From Pseudoalteromonas sp. T1lg88 (lineage in GTDB: Bacteria > Pseudomonadota > Gammaproteobacteria > Enterobacterales > Alteromonadaceae): a stretch of DNA of 64,000 nucleotides. Both the position numbers and the translations under genes were made by a program. The notes under the pieces were generated by a model that did not search any database, was not told the DNA's origin, and worked only from the letters and a program-made list of their open reading frames with translations. Below are positions 44,381 through 54,512 of the stretch, piece after piece; the stretch's first letter is position 1, and the number at the start of each line of letters is the position of its first letter. Location of the stretch: assembly GCF_002964765.1 (NCBI RefSeq), contig NZ_PQCF01000032.1, forward strand, positions 434,001-498,000, read 5' to 3'.

Positions 44381-46999
44381 ATGAGTGCGACTCAACCCCA
44401 TGCCCAGTATTTACGTGATTACCAAGCGCCCGCATTTTTTATCGACGAACTCGAATTACAGGTCCAACTCGCGCCACTAAACACACAAGTAGTAGCCCGC
44501 TCCTTGGTGCGCGCCAACCTTGATAACCCAAGCAATGAGCTGGTACTCGATGGCATAGATTTAACTCTGCTGCAGGTGCGCATCAACGACCTAGCGCACA
44601 GCGCCTATCGCATTGAAGACGAGCAGCTGATCATAGGGCAGTTGCCTGAGCAGGCTTTTAGCCTTGAGATCACCACCGAATGCGCACCCGAAACCAATAC
44701 CTCGCTCGAAGGCCTGTATTTGTCAGATGGTGCCTACTGCACTCAATGTGAGGCCCAGGGTTTTCGTAAAATCACCTATTTCCTTGACCGCCCCGATGTG
44801 ATGGCAAGTTACAAGGTGACCATAGTGGCCGACAAGGCGCAGTTTCCTCACCTTTTGTCCAATGGCAATAAAATCGACAGTGGGGACTTAGCCGACGGTA
44901 AGCATTTCGCCACCTGGCAAGACCCGTTTAAAAAGCCCAGTTACCTCTTTGCCTTGGTGGCGGGTGATTTTGATGTGCTGCGCGATACCTATACCACGGC
45001 CTCGGGCCGCGAGGTGGCGCTGGAGCTGTATGTTGATAAAGGGAACCTCTCCAAAGCGCCTCATGCCATGGCCTCCCTTAAGCGCGCTATGCAATGGGAT
45101 GAGCAGCGCTTCGACCTCGAATACGACCTGGATGTCTACATGATAGTGGCGGTCGATTTTTTCAATATGGGCGCCATGGAGAATAAGGGTCTGAATATCT
45201 TTAACTCCAAGTGCGTTTTGGCCAATAGTGACACCAGCACAGACAGGGATTTTCATCTTATCGAGTCCATTGTCGGGCACGAGTATTTCCATAACTGGAC
45301 AGGTAACCGGGTTACTTGTCGCGACTGGTTCCAGCTGTCTTTAAAAGAAGGTTTAACGGTATTTCGCGATCAGGAGTTCAGCAGTGACTTAGGCTCTCGC
45401 GCCCTTAACCGCATCGATGCCGTGAAGGTGATGCGTACTCATCAGTTTGCCGAAGATGCAGGCCCCATGGCGCACCCCATACGCCCAGAAAAAGTCATTG
45501 AAATGAATAACTTTTACACGGTAACCGTGTATGACAAGGGCGCCGAAGTGATCCGCATGCTGCATACCTTGCTTGGTGAAGCGGGCTTCCAAAAGGGCAT
45601 GAAGCTGTATTTTGAGCGCCATGACGGCCAGGCGGTGACCTGTGATGACTTTGTTGCCGCCATGCATGATGCCAATGACACGGATTTATCGCAGTTTTCA
45701 CTCTGGTACGGACAAGCGGGCACGCCCTTGGTTTCGGTGCGCGAAGATTACGACAGCGACGCCAAACGCTACACCCTGAGCTTAACGCAAACCCATAAGC
45801 CAACCGCGGAGCAGCCCCATAAGGACAACTTGTTAATTCCGGTGGCCATAGAGTTGTTAAATCAACAGGGGCAGCCCATGGCGCTGAAGCGTGACGGCCA
45901 AGACCTGGACAAGGTTTTACACCTGAGTGAGCAAAGTCAGGAATTTGTGTTTGAGCAGGTTGATGAGCGCCCGGTCGCCGTTCTTTTTGAAGATTTTTCG
46001 GCGCCGGTGCAGGTGCAGTTTGCCCAAGCCTTGGCGGATCAATTGCATATTGTTCGCCACGCCAGCAGTGACTTTAGCCGCTGGGATGCACAGCAAGCCG
46101 CACTCAGTCATTGCGTTAATCAGGCTGTGGCGCAAGTTAATGAGCAAGTTCAGTTGCCGGATCTGGTATTGGCAACCATGAGCGAGTTGCTAAATGGCGT
46201 TTTATCAGGTGAAGAAGCTGATCTGGCTTTGATTGCCGAGCTTTTGTACTTGCCGAGCTTTGACACTCTGAGCAGCGGATATAGCGAAATCCCGGTCGAT
46301 GCGCTCAATAGCATTATTGATGCTTTTGAAACGGATATTGCCAAGCATCTGCGCCCGCAATTAGAAGCCGTCGTAGAGCAGTTTAAGGACGACAAGCAAC
46401 AAACAGCTCAAAGCACTGGGGTACGCGCCTTGCTTGCTGCCTGCATGTACTACCTGGCACGCCTTGATGTCGCCACCGACTATATTGCCGAGCAAGCGAC
46501 CAATGGCTCTATGACCTTGTCGCTGGCGGCGCTAAAAGCCTTGGTGTTGGCGCAGCATAAGCAAGAAAACATCTTGCTTGGAGAGTTTGCAACGCGCTGG
46601 GCCGACGATGTCCTGGTATTGGATAAATGGTTTAACTTACAGGCGATGAAGCAGGGCGAACATGCCTTGAGTGATATTAGCGCCTTGTTTGAACACCCGC
46701 ACTTCTCTTGGCAAAATCCGAACCGGGTAAGAGCCTTGTTGGGGCCCCTGACCATGAGCAACCCAAGGGTGTTCCATCACCAGGATGGCCGTGGTTATGA
46801 GCTTCTTGGGGATGTGCTGGTAAAGCTTAACGATATAAACCCGCAAAATGCCTCGCGGTTAATTACTCCGCTGTTGGCCTGGCGCCGTTATGACTTGGAC
46901 CGTCAACAATTGATGCGTGCCCAGTTACAACGCCTGATGGCATTACCGAATCTGAGCAAAGATCTCTTTGAAAAGGTTGAAAAAGCCTTAAGTGAATAA
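44381..46999 (+). CDS. pepN: Aminopeptidase N (M1 family)
   Basis: An 872-residue cytosolic zinc aminopeptidase (870 in E. coli), main peptidase of late protein turnover. The ATG at 44381 follows AGGAG by ten bases; in-frame codons further upstream lack homology. The GAMEN exopeptidase motif (about 264) and HEYFHNW (HEXXH, about 299) with the third zinc ligand in LKEGLTVFRDQEF are present. The full four-domain length is kept. Confidence 0.97.
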   Translation: MSATQPHAQYLRDYQAPAFFIDELELQVQLAPLNTQVVARSLVRANLDNPSNELVLDGIDLTLLQVRINDLAHSAYRIEDEQLIIGQLPEQAFSLEITTECAPETNTSLEGLYLSDGAYCTQCEAQGFRKITYFLDRPDVMASYKVTIVADKAQFPHLLSNGNKIDSGDLADGKHFATWQDPFKKPSYLFALVAGDFDVLRDTYTTASGREVALELYVDKGNLSKAPHAMASLKRAMQWDEQRFDLEYDLDVYMIVAVDFFNMGAMENKGLNIFNSKCVLANSDTSTDRDFHLIESIVGHEYFHNWTGNRVTCRDWFQLSLKEGLTVFRDQEFSSDLGSRALNRIDAVKVMRTHQFAEDAGPMAHPIRPEKVIEMNNFYTVTVYDKGAEVIRMLHTLLGEAGFQKGMKLYFERHDGQAVTCDDFVAAMHDANDTDLSQFSLWYGQAGTPLVSVREDYDSDAKRYTLSLTQTHKPTAEQPHKDNLLIPVAIELLNQQGQPMALKRDGQDLDKVLHLSEQSQEFVFEQVDERPVAVLFEDFSAPVQVQFAQALADQLHIVRHASSDFSRWDAQQAALSHCVNQAVAQVNEQVQLPDLVLATMSELLNGVLSGEEADLALIAELLYLPSFDTLSSGYSEIPVDALNSIIDAFETDIAKHLRPQLEAVVEQFKDDKQQTAQSTGVRALLAACMYYLARLDVATDYIAEQATNGSMTLSLAALKALVLAQHKQENILLGEFATRWADDVLVLDKWFNLQAMKQGEHALSDISALFEHPHFSWQNPNRVRALLGPLTMSNPRVFHHQDGRGYELLGDVLVKLNDINPQNASRLITPLLAWRRYDLDRQQLMRAQLQRLMALPNLSKDLFEKVEKALSE

Positions 47000-47028
47000 G
47001 CAATATTTGCGCAGCACCTAACCTATGA

Positions 47029-47063
47029 GCAGTGACTTGGCCCGGTAATAGGTCAAGCACTGC
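47029..47063 (+). terminator. Hairpin after pepN
   Basis: GCAGTGACTTGGCC and GGTCAAGCACTGC pair over 12-13 positions with one bulged A, but no T run follows. It may be a weak terminator or a processing hairpin. The rest of 47064-47250 shows nothing I can name. Confidence 0.45.
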
Positions 47064-47253
47064 CATTTAAGTGTATGACGATAATACTAGTCGCATGCGC
47101 TTTCCCGCCGCTAAAAAGTATTACCGCATATGTCCGCTCTGGGCATATTTGGTCGATCCCGCCTTACCCTGACTGGGGAAAATAAATTCGTTGTGCTGGA
47201 GCGAATATAAATACAGCAATTTTTAGATTATTTGACGGTAATGTAAATTGCAT

Positions 47254-47282
47254 TTGTCGTTAACGTTATTGTCATGTATAAA
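47254..47282 (+). promoter_or_regulatory. Candidate promoter of the DUF1302-RND cluster
   Basis: TTGTCG (47254-47259) and TATAAA (47277-47282) with a 17-base spacer, about 170 bases before the first gene of the cluster. No operator was recognised in the long leader. Confidence 0.45.
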
Positions 47283-47451
47283 AATAGTGGTAGGATGTCA
47301 TACCATTAGCATATGAAAAGGAAATTTAACGCCAGTTACAAAGCATTCATGTAGACTGTTCGTAACTGTAGCCTATCCTTTTAAATGCACAAGACTACAC
47401 TAAAAACAATAACTTGATCTAAAAATTACCCGCGCTAAGGGGGAAGCAACA

Positions 47452-49539
47452 ATGATAAGACAGCCACTATTTGTGAAGCATCGGTTAGCGCTCAGCGTCG
47501 GCGCAGCGATGTTGGGCATGAGTAGCGCCGCACACAGTGCCAGCTTTACGGTTGGTGATTTCGATATCAATTTTGATTCGACGTTCTCATACGGCCAGAG
47601 CATTCGTACCGAAAACCGTGATTTTCAGTATATAGGTAAGAGTAACCACCCACGCTTTGACTGGAGCACTTACAACGCCGCGCTTAATCCCGTATATAGT
47701 TCTAGTGACGTGTGGAGCCAACCCGGCGCCTATTCAAACAACGGCGATGCGGGTAACCTGAATTTCGACAAGGGCGATACCTTTTCGCAATTGTTAAAGG
47801 GTACTCATGAGCTGGCTATCAATGGCGAATCTTACGGCTTGTTCTCCCGCTTTATGTATTTTTACGATTTTGCCCTGATGGATGGTGATTACGCCTACAC
47901 CAATCCGGTATCCGGCGAAAGCGTAGACCCGTGCGATTACGACGAAACCAAAGAGCAGGTCTGTGCCGACTTCCGTCTTCTTGATGCCTTTGTATGGGCC
48001 GACTTCGATTTCAATGAAGGTCAAAACCCGCTATCTGTGCGTTTAGGCCAACAGGTTGTTAACTGGGGTGAAAGTACACTTATCTCTCACGGCATCAACG
48101 TGAACCCGGTTGATATCGACCGCTTAAAAGCGCCGGGCGCCGAGTTAAAAGAAGCCTTTATTCCTGTGGGCATGTTATGGGCCTCATTGGGTATTACCGA
48201 AAACCTTTTCCTAGAAGGTTTTTATCAATATCAGTGGCATGAAACTCGCCTGCCTGCAACCGGCAGCTATTTCTCGACCAATGATTTTGCCTCGGAAAAC
48301 GGCTTTAACCAAAACGTACAGCTGGGCTTTACCTCAAACCCGGATATCGATTTGGCGTTTTTAACCGACAGCTTGAATAACCTTGCCGCCGATTGGCAAG
48401 CAGCAGCAGCGGCTCAGGGCATTGACCCGACATCCGCAGAAGGCCAGCAATTGCTAGCAAGCATGTACCTTGCTTACCCAACTAAAGTGGCCCTGAAGGG
48501 CGAGGGTAGTCGAGGCAAAACAGAGCCTAGCGATGGCGGTCAATATGGTTTGCGCCTTGGCATGTTTATGCCTGAGCTGAACGACACCGAAGTGGCCTTG
48601 TATTACATTAATTACCACAGTCGTCGTCCGGTGATCTCGGGTCAGGTATCGGACTTTACCGCCATAGGTGAAGACTTGGCGATGATCATGAGCACAGAGA
48701 TCAACAGCGACAACGTAAACGACTTGAAAGCCTTTACCAAGGCCAAGCTTGATTATCCAGAGGACATCAAGTTATACGGTTTAAGCTTTAATACCTCCAT
48801 TGGTGAAACCGCGCTTGCCGGTGAATTTGCTTTCCGTGAAGACGAGCCTTTCCAGGTTGATGACGTAGAGCTATTGTACGCAGGTATGCCTGAGCAACTG
48901 GCATTGGCAGGACTTCGTCCAGAATTCGCCGGTATTTCTCAGCTCAGCCCAGGCGATGCCACTGCGGTAGTTGGCCCAGGTGGTACGGCTCAAGGCTATA
49001 TTTTACGTAATACAGCACAAGTGCAATTTACTGCAACACACCTGTTTGGCCCTGCACTGGGTGCCGATAGCTGGGCTGTGGTTGGTGAAGTAGGCGGTGT
49101 ACGCATTAACAATATGCCGGCCTATGACGAATTACGCTTGAACGTTTCCGGTACTGGCCGTAGCGGCATTATGCAGGGGCCTTTGGCGGATGACTATTCG
49201 GCCTTGCATATGGCTTTGTCAAATGGTCCTGAAACCAACCCATTCCCAACGGCTTCGGCCTGGGGTTATCGTCTGATCGCCAAGGGCGATTATTATGACC
49301 TGTTCTCGGGCGTTAACTTCTCGCCGCGTTTCGTATTCTCACACGATGTCAATGGTATTACTCCAGATCCCATGTTCCTGTTTATTGAAGACAGAAAATC
49401 ATTGGGCATTAATATGAATTTTAACTATCAAAATACCTGGTCTTTTGATCTTGGTTATAACTCATTCTGGGGCGGCGGCGCGACCAATACATTTGCCGAT
49501 CGTGATTTTGTTTCCTTTAATATCAAATATTCAATTTAA
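47452..49539 (+). CDS. DUF1302 outer-membrane-type protein
   Basis: A 695-residue exported protein. The signal peptide ends near AAHSASF, and the mature start ASFTVGDFDINFDSTFSYGQ is the DUF1302 hallmark. Alternating beta-strand patterns throughout and the final strand DRDFVSFNIKYSI, with an aromatic residue near the end, suggest an outer-membrane beta-barrel. GGGGAAG precedes the ATG. It is first in a four-gene cluster, 12 bases before the DUF1329 gene. A role in moving hydrophobic compounds or lipids across the envelope is inference from the cluster. Confidence 0.85.
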   Translation: MIRQPLFVKHRLALSVGAAMLGMSSAAHSASFTVGDFDINFDSTFSYGQSIRTENRDFQYIGKSNHPRFDWSTYNAALNPVYSSSDVWSQPGAYSNNGDAGNLNFDKGDTFSQLLKGTHELAINGESYGLFSRFMYFYDFALMDGDYAYTNPVSGESVDPCDYDETKEQVCADFRLLDAFVWADFDFNEGQNPLSVRLGQQVVNWGESTLISHGINVNPVDIDRLKAPGAELKEAFIPVGMLWASLGITENLFLEGFYQYQWHETRLPATGSYFSTNDFASENGFNQNVQLGFTSNPDIDLAFLTDSLNNLAADWQAAAAAQGIDPTSAEGQQLLASMYLAYPTKVALKGEGSRGKTEPSDGGQYGLRLGMFMPELNDTEVALYYINYHSRRPVISGQVSDFTAIGEDLAMIMSTEINSDNVNDLKAFTKAKLDYPEDIKLYGLSFNTSIGETALAGEFAFREDEPFQVDDVELLYAGMPEQLALAGLRPEFAGISQLSPGDATAVVGPGGTAQGYILRNTAQVQFTATHLFGPALGADSWAVVGEVGGVRINNMPAYDELRLNVSGTGRSGIMQGPLADDYSALHMALSNGPETNPFPTASAWGYRLIAKGDYYDLFSGVNFSPRFVFSHDVNGITPDPMFLFIEDRKSLGINMNFNYQNTWSFDLGYNSFWGGGATNTFADRDFVSFNIKYSI

Positions 49540-49551
49540 AAGGGTATCCGT

Positions 49552-50919
49552 ATGTTGACTAAACCTACCCTCATTGCAGCAGCATTTTGTAGCATTTTCG
49601 CTACCACTGCAGTACAGGCTAAAATTTCGCCGGAGCAAGTGGAACGCCTTGGCGCGGACTTAACGCCAATTGGCGCCGTTAAGGCCGGAAACCAAGATGG
49701 TTCTATACCTGCTTGGGATGGTGGTATCACCGAAGTGCCGGCAAACTATAAGCCGGGCATGCACCATCCGGATCCGTTTGCTGCGGATCAGGTGTTGTAC
49801 ACCATAGACAAATCAAATCTGGAGCAGTACAAACACCTGCTTAGTGCAGGCCAGATAGCCTTGTTTGAAGCCTACCCAGATACCTTTAAGATGCCTGTGT
49901 ACCCAACTCGCCGTAGTGCCTCATATCCTCAAGCCTTCTACGATGCGACCAAGAAGTACGCCACTCAAGCCGAGTTGATTGAAGGTGGTAACGGTATTAA
50001 AAACACAGCCATTGGTATTCCATTTCCTATTCCTGCCAATGGTCTTGAAGCCATTTGGAACCACCTGCTGCGCTACCGTGGTCAGTCTATTTCGCGCTTT
50101 GGTGGTCAGGCGATGCCAACGGCTTCCGGTGCCTATAACCTGATTGGCTTTGACGAGCAGTTATTGATCAAGTACGCCGCCGACGATGCCACGCCTGAGC
50201 AGCTGGAAGAGTCAAATATCCTCTTCAAATTTAAGCAAAGCGTCACCGAGCCGGCGCGTCTTGCAGGTACCGCATTATTGGTTCATGAAACCATGGACCA
50301 AATCCTGACTCCGCGTCAGGCATGGACTTACAACACGGGTCAGCGCCGCGTACGTCGTGCACCAAACGTTGCTTATGATGCCCCGGGAACGGCGTCAGAC
50401 AACCTGCGCACGACCGATGACTTCGATATGTTTAACGGCTCACCTAACCGTTACAACTGGGAGCTAAAGGGTAAGCAAGAATTATTGATCCCTTATAACA
50501 GCTACAAGCTGCACAGTGATTCATTGCAGTACGATGATATCCTCAAACCGGGTCATGTAAACCCTGAGCATCTGCGTTATGAGAAGCACCGTGTCTGGGT
50601 GGTTGAAGCAACCTTGAAAGAGGGCACGCGTCACACCTATAAGAAGCGTACCTTCTACATTGACGAAGACAGCTGGCAGATCTCTGTGGCCGACCTATAC
50701 GACAACCGTGATCAACTATACCGTGTAGCTATGGCCTATGGCTTGAACTACTACGAAGTACCGGCGCAGTGGAGTACGCTTGAGGTTTATCATGACCTTA
50801 ACTCTCGTCGTTACCTGGCCATTGGTCTGGATAACCAAGAAGCTATGTATGATTTCTCACAGTCATTCAATGACAATGAGTTTACATCTAACGCTCTTCG
50901 CCGCGAAGGTCGCCGTTAA
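49552..50919 (+). CDS. DUF1329 periplasmic protein
   Basis: A 455-residue protein with a signal peptide ending near VQAKI. The DUF1329 blocks LGADLTPIGAVKAGNQDGSI, PAWDGG and the C-terminal EDSWQISVADLYDNRDQLYR are clear. The family has been related to the LolA/LolB-like lipoprotein carrier fold, which would suit binding of a lipid or other hydrophobic ligand in the periplasm. Encoded directly after the DUF1302 gene. A hairpin follows before the third gene. Confidence 0.87.
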   Translation: MLTKPTLIAAAFCSIFATTAVQAKISPEQVERLGADLTPIGAVKAGNQDGSIPAWDGGITEVPANYKPGMHHPDPFAADQVLYTIDKSNLEQYKHLLSAGQIALFEAYPDTFKMPVYPTRRSASYPQAFYDATKKYATQAELIEGGNGIKNTAIGIPFPIPANGLEAIWNHLLRYRGQSISRFGGQAMPTASGAYNLIGFDEQLLIKYAADDATPEQLEESNILFKFKQSVTEPARLAGTALLVHETMDQILTPRQAWTYNTGQRRVRRAPNVAYDAPGTASDNLRTTDDFDMFNGSPNRYNWELKGKQELLIPYNSYKLHSDSLQYDDILKPGHVNPEHLRYEKHRVWVVEATLKEGTRHTYKKRTFYIDEDSWQISVADLYDNRDQLYRVAMAYGLNYYEVPAQWSTLEVYHDLNSRRYLAIGLDNQEAMYDFSQSFNDNEFTSNALRREGRR

Positions 50920-50930
50920 TCCTCGTACTT

Positions 50931-50957
50931 AGCCGGGCTCACCTAGTGGGCTCGGCT
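50931..50957 (+). terminator. Attenuator-like hairpin inside the cluster
   Basis: AGCCGGGCTCAC and GTGGGCTCGGCT pair over 12 positions with two G-T pairs around a three-base loop, followed by a T-rich tail. Placed between the second and third genes, it could lower expression of the YCF48-like and RND genes relative to the first two. Confidence 0.6.
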
Positions 50958-50994
50958 CCTTGATTCAATTTCTCTTTTTTGGGCGCATATTTAT

Positions 50995-51993
50995 ATGAAG
51001 TACTTGCTTAGTTGGGCAACGTTGCTTTTGTCGCTGCACGTTGTAGCTCAAACAACACCTCAGCCCGCTTACCAAGCCGAGCAGGCGACGCATACACTTT
51101 TCACCGATATTACCGCCACCGCTGAGCGTGTGATTGCCGTTGGCCAACATGGCACCATAGTGATCAGTGACGATGCTCAGCAGTGGCAACAGGCACAATC
51201 ACCGGTAGACGTGTTACTGACCTCGGTGTTCTTTATTGATAACAACCAAGGCTGGGCATGCGGCCATGACGCTACCATCTTAAATACCCAAGATGGCGGG
51301 CAAAGCTGGCAAGTTCAGCAGTTTTTACCTGAGCTTGATAAGCCTTGTTTGGATATTACCTTTATGGATGCGCAACAGGGCATAGCCGTGGGTGCATACG
51401 GTATGTATTTCGTTACCCAGGACGGCGGCCAAAGTTGGCAAAAGCGCTTCCTCGATAGCTTGTTGTTTGCCGAAGACCGCGACTATTTAAATGAGCTTAA
51501 AGCCGAAGACCCAGAAGGCTATGAAAGCGAGACTGCTTCTATTTTGCCGCACTTTAACCGCATTGCGACAACCAGCAAAGGCTTGTATATAGTGGGTGAA
51601 ATGGGCCTGATAGCGCACAGCAGCGACGGTGGCCAAACCTGGCAGCGTGAAGAAGAAATCTATCAAGGCTCGTTTTTTGATATTACCGAAATGGCCGATA
51701 AGCTTTATGTAGCAGGTTTACGTGGTAATGCTTTTAGTTATAGCGAAGAAGATGGTTGGCAACAGCTGATGGCGAATGAGCAGGCGACCATGAACAGCAT
51801 GATGACGACTGCCGATAAGCAGCTGTATATTTTCGGCAACTCGGCGGTGATCTACCATCTGGATGATGCCAGCAGCACGCAATTGCAAAGTGAGCAACTC
51901 AGTGATGGTAAAGCCATCTTAAACGGGGTGCTGTTCAATGGACAATTGATACTGGCCACCGAAGCTGGGATCCAAAGCAAGGAGTTTAACTAA
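50995..51993 (+). CDS. YCF48/BNR-repeat exported protein
   Basis: A 332-residue protein with a signal peptide (to about VVAQT) and a beta-propeller made of BNR-like repeats. DGGQSW occurs at three places (TQDGGQSWQVQ, TQDGGQSWQKR, SSDGGQTWQRE), with AVGAYG- and VGEMG-type strands between. It resembles the Ycf48/HCF136 family, assembly factors in photosynthetic organisms; here it probably serves the RND complex. It ends two bases before the RND gene. Confidence 0.85.
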   Translation: MKYLLSWATLLLSLHVVAQTTPQPAYQAEQATHTLFTDITATAERVIAVGQHGTIVISDDAQQWQQAQSPVDVLLTSVFFIDNNQGWACGHDATILNTQDGGQSWQVQQFLPELDKPCLDITFMDAQQGIAVGAYGMYFVTQDGGQSWQKRFLDSLLFAEDRDYLNELKAEDPEGYESETASILPHFNRIATTSKGLYIVGEMGLIAHSSDGGQTWQREEEIYQGSFFDITEMADKLYVAGLRGNAFSYSEEDGWQQLMANEQATMNSMMTTADKQLYIFGNSAVIYHLDDASSTQLQSEQLSDGKAILNGVLFNGQLILATEAGIQSKEFN

Positions 51994-51995
51994 TC

Positions 51996-54314
51996 ATGCA
52001 AATTATAGTGGAAGCATTAGAGCGTAGTTTATTCCGCCATCGCATGTGGGTGATAATGGCCTTTGTGTTGGCCACATTAGCCCTGGCTTTTCAGGCTACT
52101 CAGCTTAAACTCGACGCCTCATTTAATAAAAACATCCCTCTTAACCATGAATATATGAAGGTGTACACCAAGCATGAGAAGCAATTTGGTGGCGCCAACA
52201 GCATATTAATTTCCGTTTGTGATGCCGGTGGTGACATCTTTAATGAAGAGTTCTTTACTCAGTTAAAGTCGGTACATGATCAGCTTTACTTTATTCCCGG
52301 CGTTAACCGCCCATTGGTTAATTCGATCTTCTCGCCCAGTGCCCGCTTTGTTGAGGTGGTCGAAGATGGTTTTAGTGGCGGCCCCATTATTCCTGCGAAT
52401 TTTCGTCCCGATGAGCGTGGCTTAGCCCGGGTAAAAGAAAACATAGAAAAGGCCAAGGTAGTAGGGCGCATGATAGCGTCTGATTATTCCTGTGCCATGG
52501 TCAGTGCCCAGCTGATGGAGTTCGACCCACAAACCGGTGAGAAGCTCGATACCTTGGCGATTGCCGAGCAGCTTGAAAGCAAAATCCGTGATGACCTGAG
52601 TACGGACAACGTCAGCATTCATATTATCGGCTTTGCGAAAATGGCCGGTGATATCGCCGATGGTGCCAAGGGCGTATTGCTCTTCTTTGCCCTCGCAATA
52701 GTGATCACCTTTATTATGGTGTGGCTGTTCTGTAAAAGCTTTAAGCTGACCCTGTTGCCAATTGTCTGCTCCTTTATCGCTGTGGTCTGGCAGCTTGGTT
52801 TGCTCTCAACCCTGGGCTTTGGTCTGGATCCCATGTCGATTCTGGTGCCGTTTTTGGTTTTTGCCATAGGCGTGAGCCACGGCGTGCAAATGATCAATGA
52901 TATCGCCAAAAAAGTACAACTGGGCAGCAGCGCTAAAAATGCTGCGGAGTCGAGCTTTAAGGCCCTGATGATCCCAGGTGGTATCGCCTTGCTATCGGAC
53001 ACTGTGGGCTTTTTAACCTTGCTTGCTATCGACATCGGCATTATTCGTGAGCTGGCCATTACCGCAAGTTTAGGGGTGGCGGTGATCATCTTTACCAACC
53101 TGGTGTTGTTACCCGTGATTGCTTCTTACTTGAATGTGAGTAACCTGCACGTGCTGTCCGCGGATAACAGAAATAAAGATGCGCTGTTTAAGCTCCGTGA
53201 GTTACTGGTTTGCGCCACCGATAGAAAATATGCCGCCATTATCCTTATTTGTACGGCGCTGCTTTTTGCCTTCGGTTATTGGCAATCACAAAAGATGCAT
53301 ATCGGCGACTTACATGCAGGCGCGCCAGCGTTGCACGAAGATGCCCGCTATAACCAGGATACCTTCTTGATCTCAGATAGATACGAGATCTCCTCGGATA
53401 TCCTTAAGGTGATAGTTGAAGCCTATCCAGCGGCTTGTACCGAGCACGATGTGATGGAGCGTATTCGTCAATTCCAGTGGCGTATTGAAAACGTCCCTGG
53501 GGTGCAAAGCAGTGTGTCTCTTGCCAGTGTGGCGCAGGCGGTCAACGCCGGTTACAACGAAGGCAATTTAAAATGGCAAACCCTGCCGCGCAATACCGCA
53601 TCTCTGGTGCAGGCGTCGTCGCGGGTGGAGACAAGCTCAGGCCTGCTTAATGGCGATTGCTCTGTGATGCCGGTGATCATCTTTATGAAAGACCATAAGG
53701 CGCAAAGCATAGATCAGGTAGTGGCGACGGTGAAGGAAGTGGGCGCCGAGTTTGGCACCGACAAACTGCAATTCCGTTTGGCCTCAGGTCCTATCGGCGT
53801 GATGGCGGCCACTAATGAGTCCGTATCCGAAGCGCAAACGCCGATGATGCTGTATGTCTATGGTGCTGTGATAGCCCTATGCTTGGTCAGCTTCCGCTCG
53901 GTGCGCGCGACCATAGCCGTGGTTCTGCCTCTGTATATAGTATCGACCCTGGCGCAGGCGCTGATGGTGGCATTGGAGATTGGCCTTACTGTGTCGACCT
54001 TGCCGGTTATCGCCCTGGGTGTGGGTATAGGTGTTGATTACGGTATTTATATCCTATCCTCCAAGATGATCCAGCTTAAGCAGGGCCTTAGTGTAAGTCA
54101 GGCGTATCGTAATGCCTTGGTTGAGCGGGGCAGTGCTGTGCTATTTACAGGTATCACCTTGGCAGTGGGTGTAAGTACCTGGATTTTCTCGGCGCTGAAG
54201 TTTCAGGTCGATATGGGCATCTTGTTAACCTTTATGTTCCTGGTAAACATGATAGGTGCCTTGCTTATAATTCCAGCAATCAGCGCCTTCTTGTGGTCTG
54301 ACCAGAAAAAATAA
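51996..54314 (+). CDS. MMPL/RND-family transporter
   Basis: A 772-residue inner-membrane protein with two sets of six membrane segments separated by periplasmic loops, as in the HpnN/MmpL branch of RND proteins. An opening segment lies at about 17-35. Segment clusters are at about 210-375 (ISPLVPFLVFAIGVSHGVQM-like GLDPMSILVPFLVFAIGVSH) and 600-770 (LGVGIGVDYGIYILSSKM). These proteins move lipids or hydrophobic molecules rather than soluble drugs. Last gene of the cluster. Confidence 0.87.
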   Translation: MQIIVEALERSLFRHRMWVIMAFVLATLALAFQATQLKLDASFNKNIPLNHEYMKVYTKHEKQFGGANSILISVCDAGGDIFNEEFFTQLKSVHDQLYFIPGVNRPLVNSIFSPSARFVEVVEDGFSGGPIIPANFRPDERGLARVKENIEKAKVVGRMIASDYSCAMVSAQLMEFDPQTGEKLDTLAIAEQLESKIRDDLSTDNVSIHIIGFAKMAGDIADGAKGVLLFFALAIVITFIMVWLFCKSFKLTLLPIVCSFIAVVWQLGLLSTLGFGLDPMSILVPFLVFAIGVSHGVQMINDIAKKVQLGSSAKNAAESSFKALMIPGGIALLSDTVGFLTLLAIDIGIIRELAITASLGVAVIIFTNLVLLPVIASYLNVSNLHVLSADNRNKDALFKLRELLVCATDRKYAAIILICTALLFAFGYWQSQKMHIGDLHAGAPALHEDARYNQDTFLISDRYEISSDILKVIVEAYPAACTEHDVMERIRQFQWRIENVPGVQSSVSLASVAQAVNAGYNEGNLKWQTLPRNTASLVQASSRVETSSGLLNGDCSVMPVIIFMKDHKAQSIDQVVATVKEVGAEFGTDKLQFRLASGPIGVMAATNESVSEAQTPMMLYVYGAVIALCLVSFRSVRATIAVVLPLYIVSTLAQALMVALEIGLTVSTLPVIALGVGIGVDYGIYILSSKMIQLKQGLSVSQAYRNALVERGSAVLFTGITLAVGVSTWIFSALKFQVDMGILLTFMFLVNMIGALLIIPAISAFLWSDQKK

Positions 54315-54332
54315 TGTGAATACGTGTTAACG

Positions 54333-54370
54333 GAAATGGCCGGTCTCGGCCATTTCTATCTATATTTTGT
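54333..54370 (+). terminator. Terminator after the RND gene
   Basis: GAAATGGCCG and CGGCCATTTC form a perfect 10-base stem with a four-base loop and a modest T-rich tail. Confidence 0.7.
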
Positions 54371-54512
54371 GAATAATGCGTCAAAGCGCTGAAATCATTG
54401 GTCTGATTTCATCGAAAAGGCTGTTTATTAGCTGTAAAAGGGTTAGAATTCACCCCGACTCCACGCTATTCAGTCACCCGTTCACAAGGCGGTATAGATT
54501 AAGGAACACACA

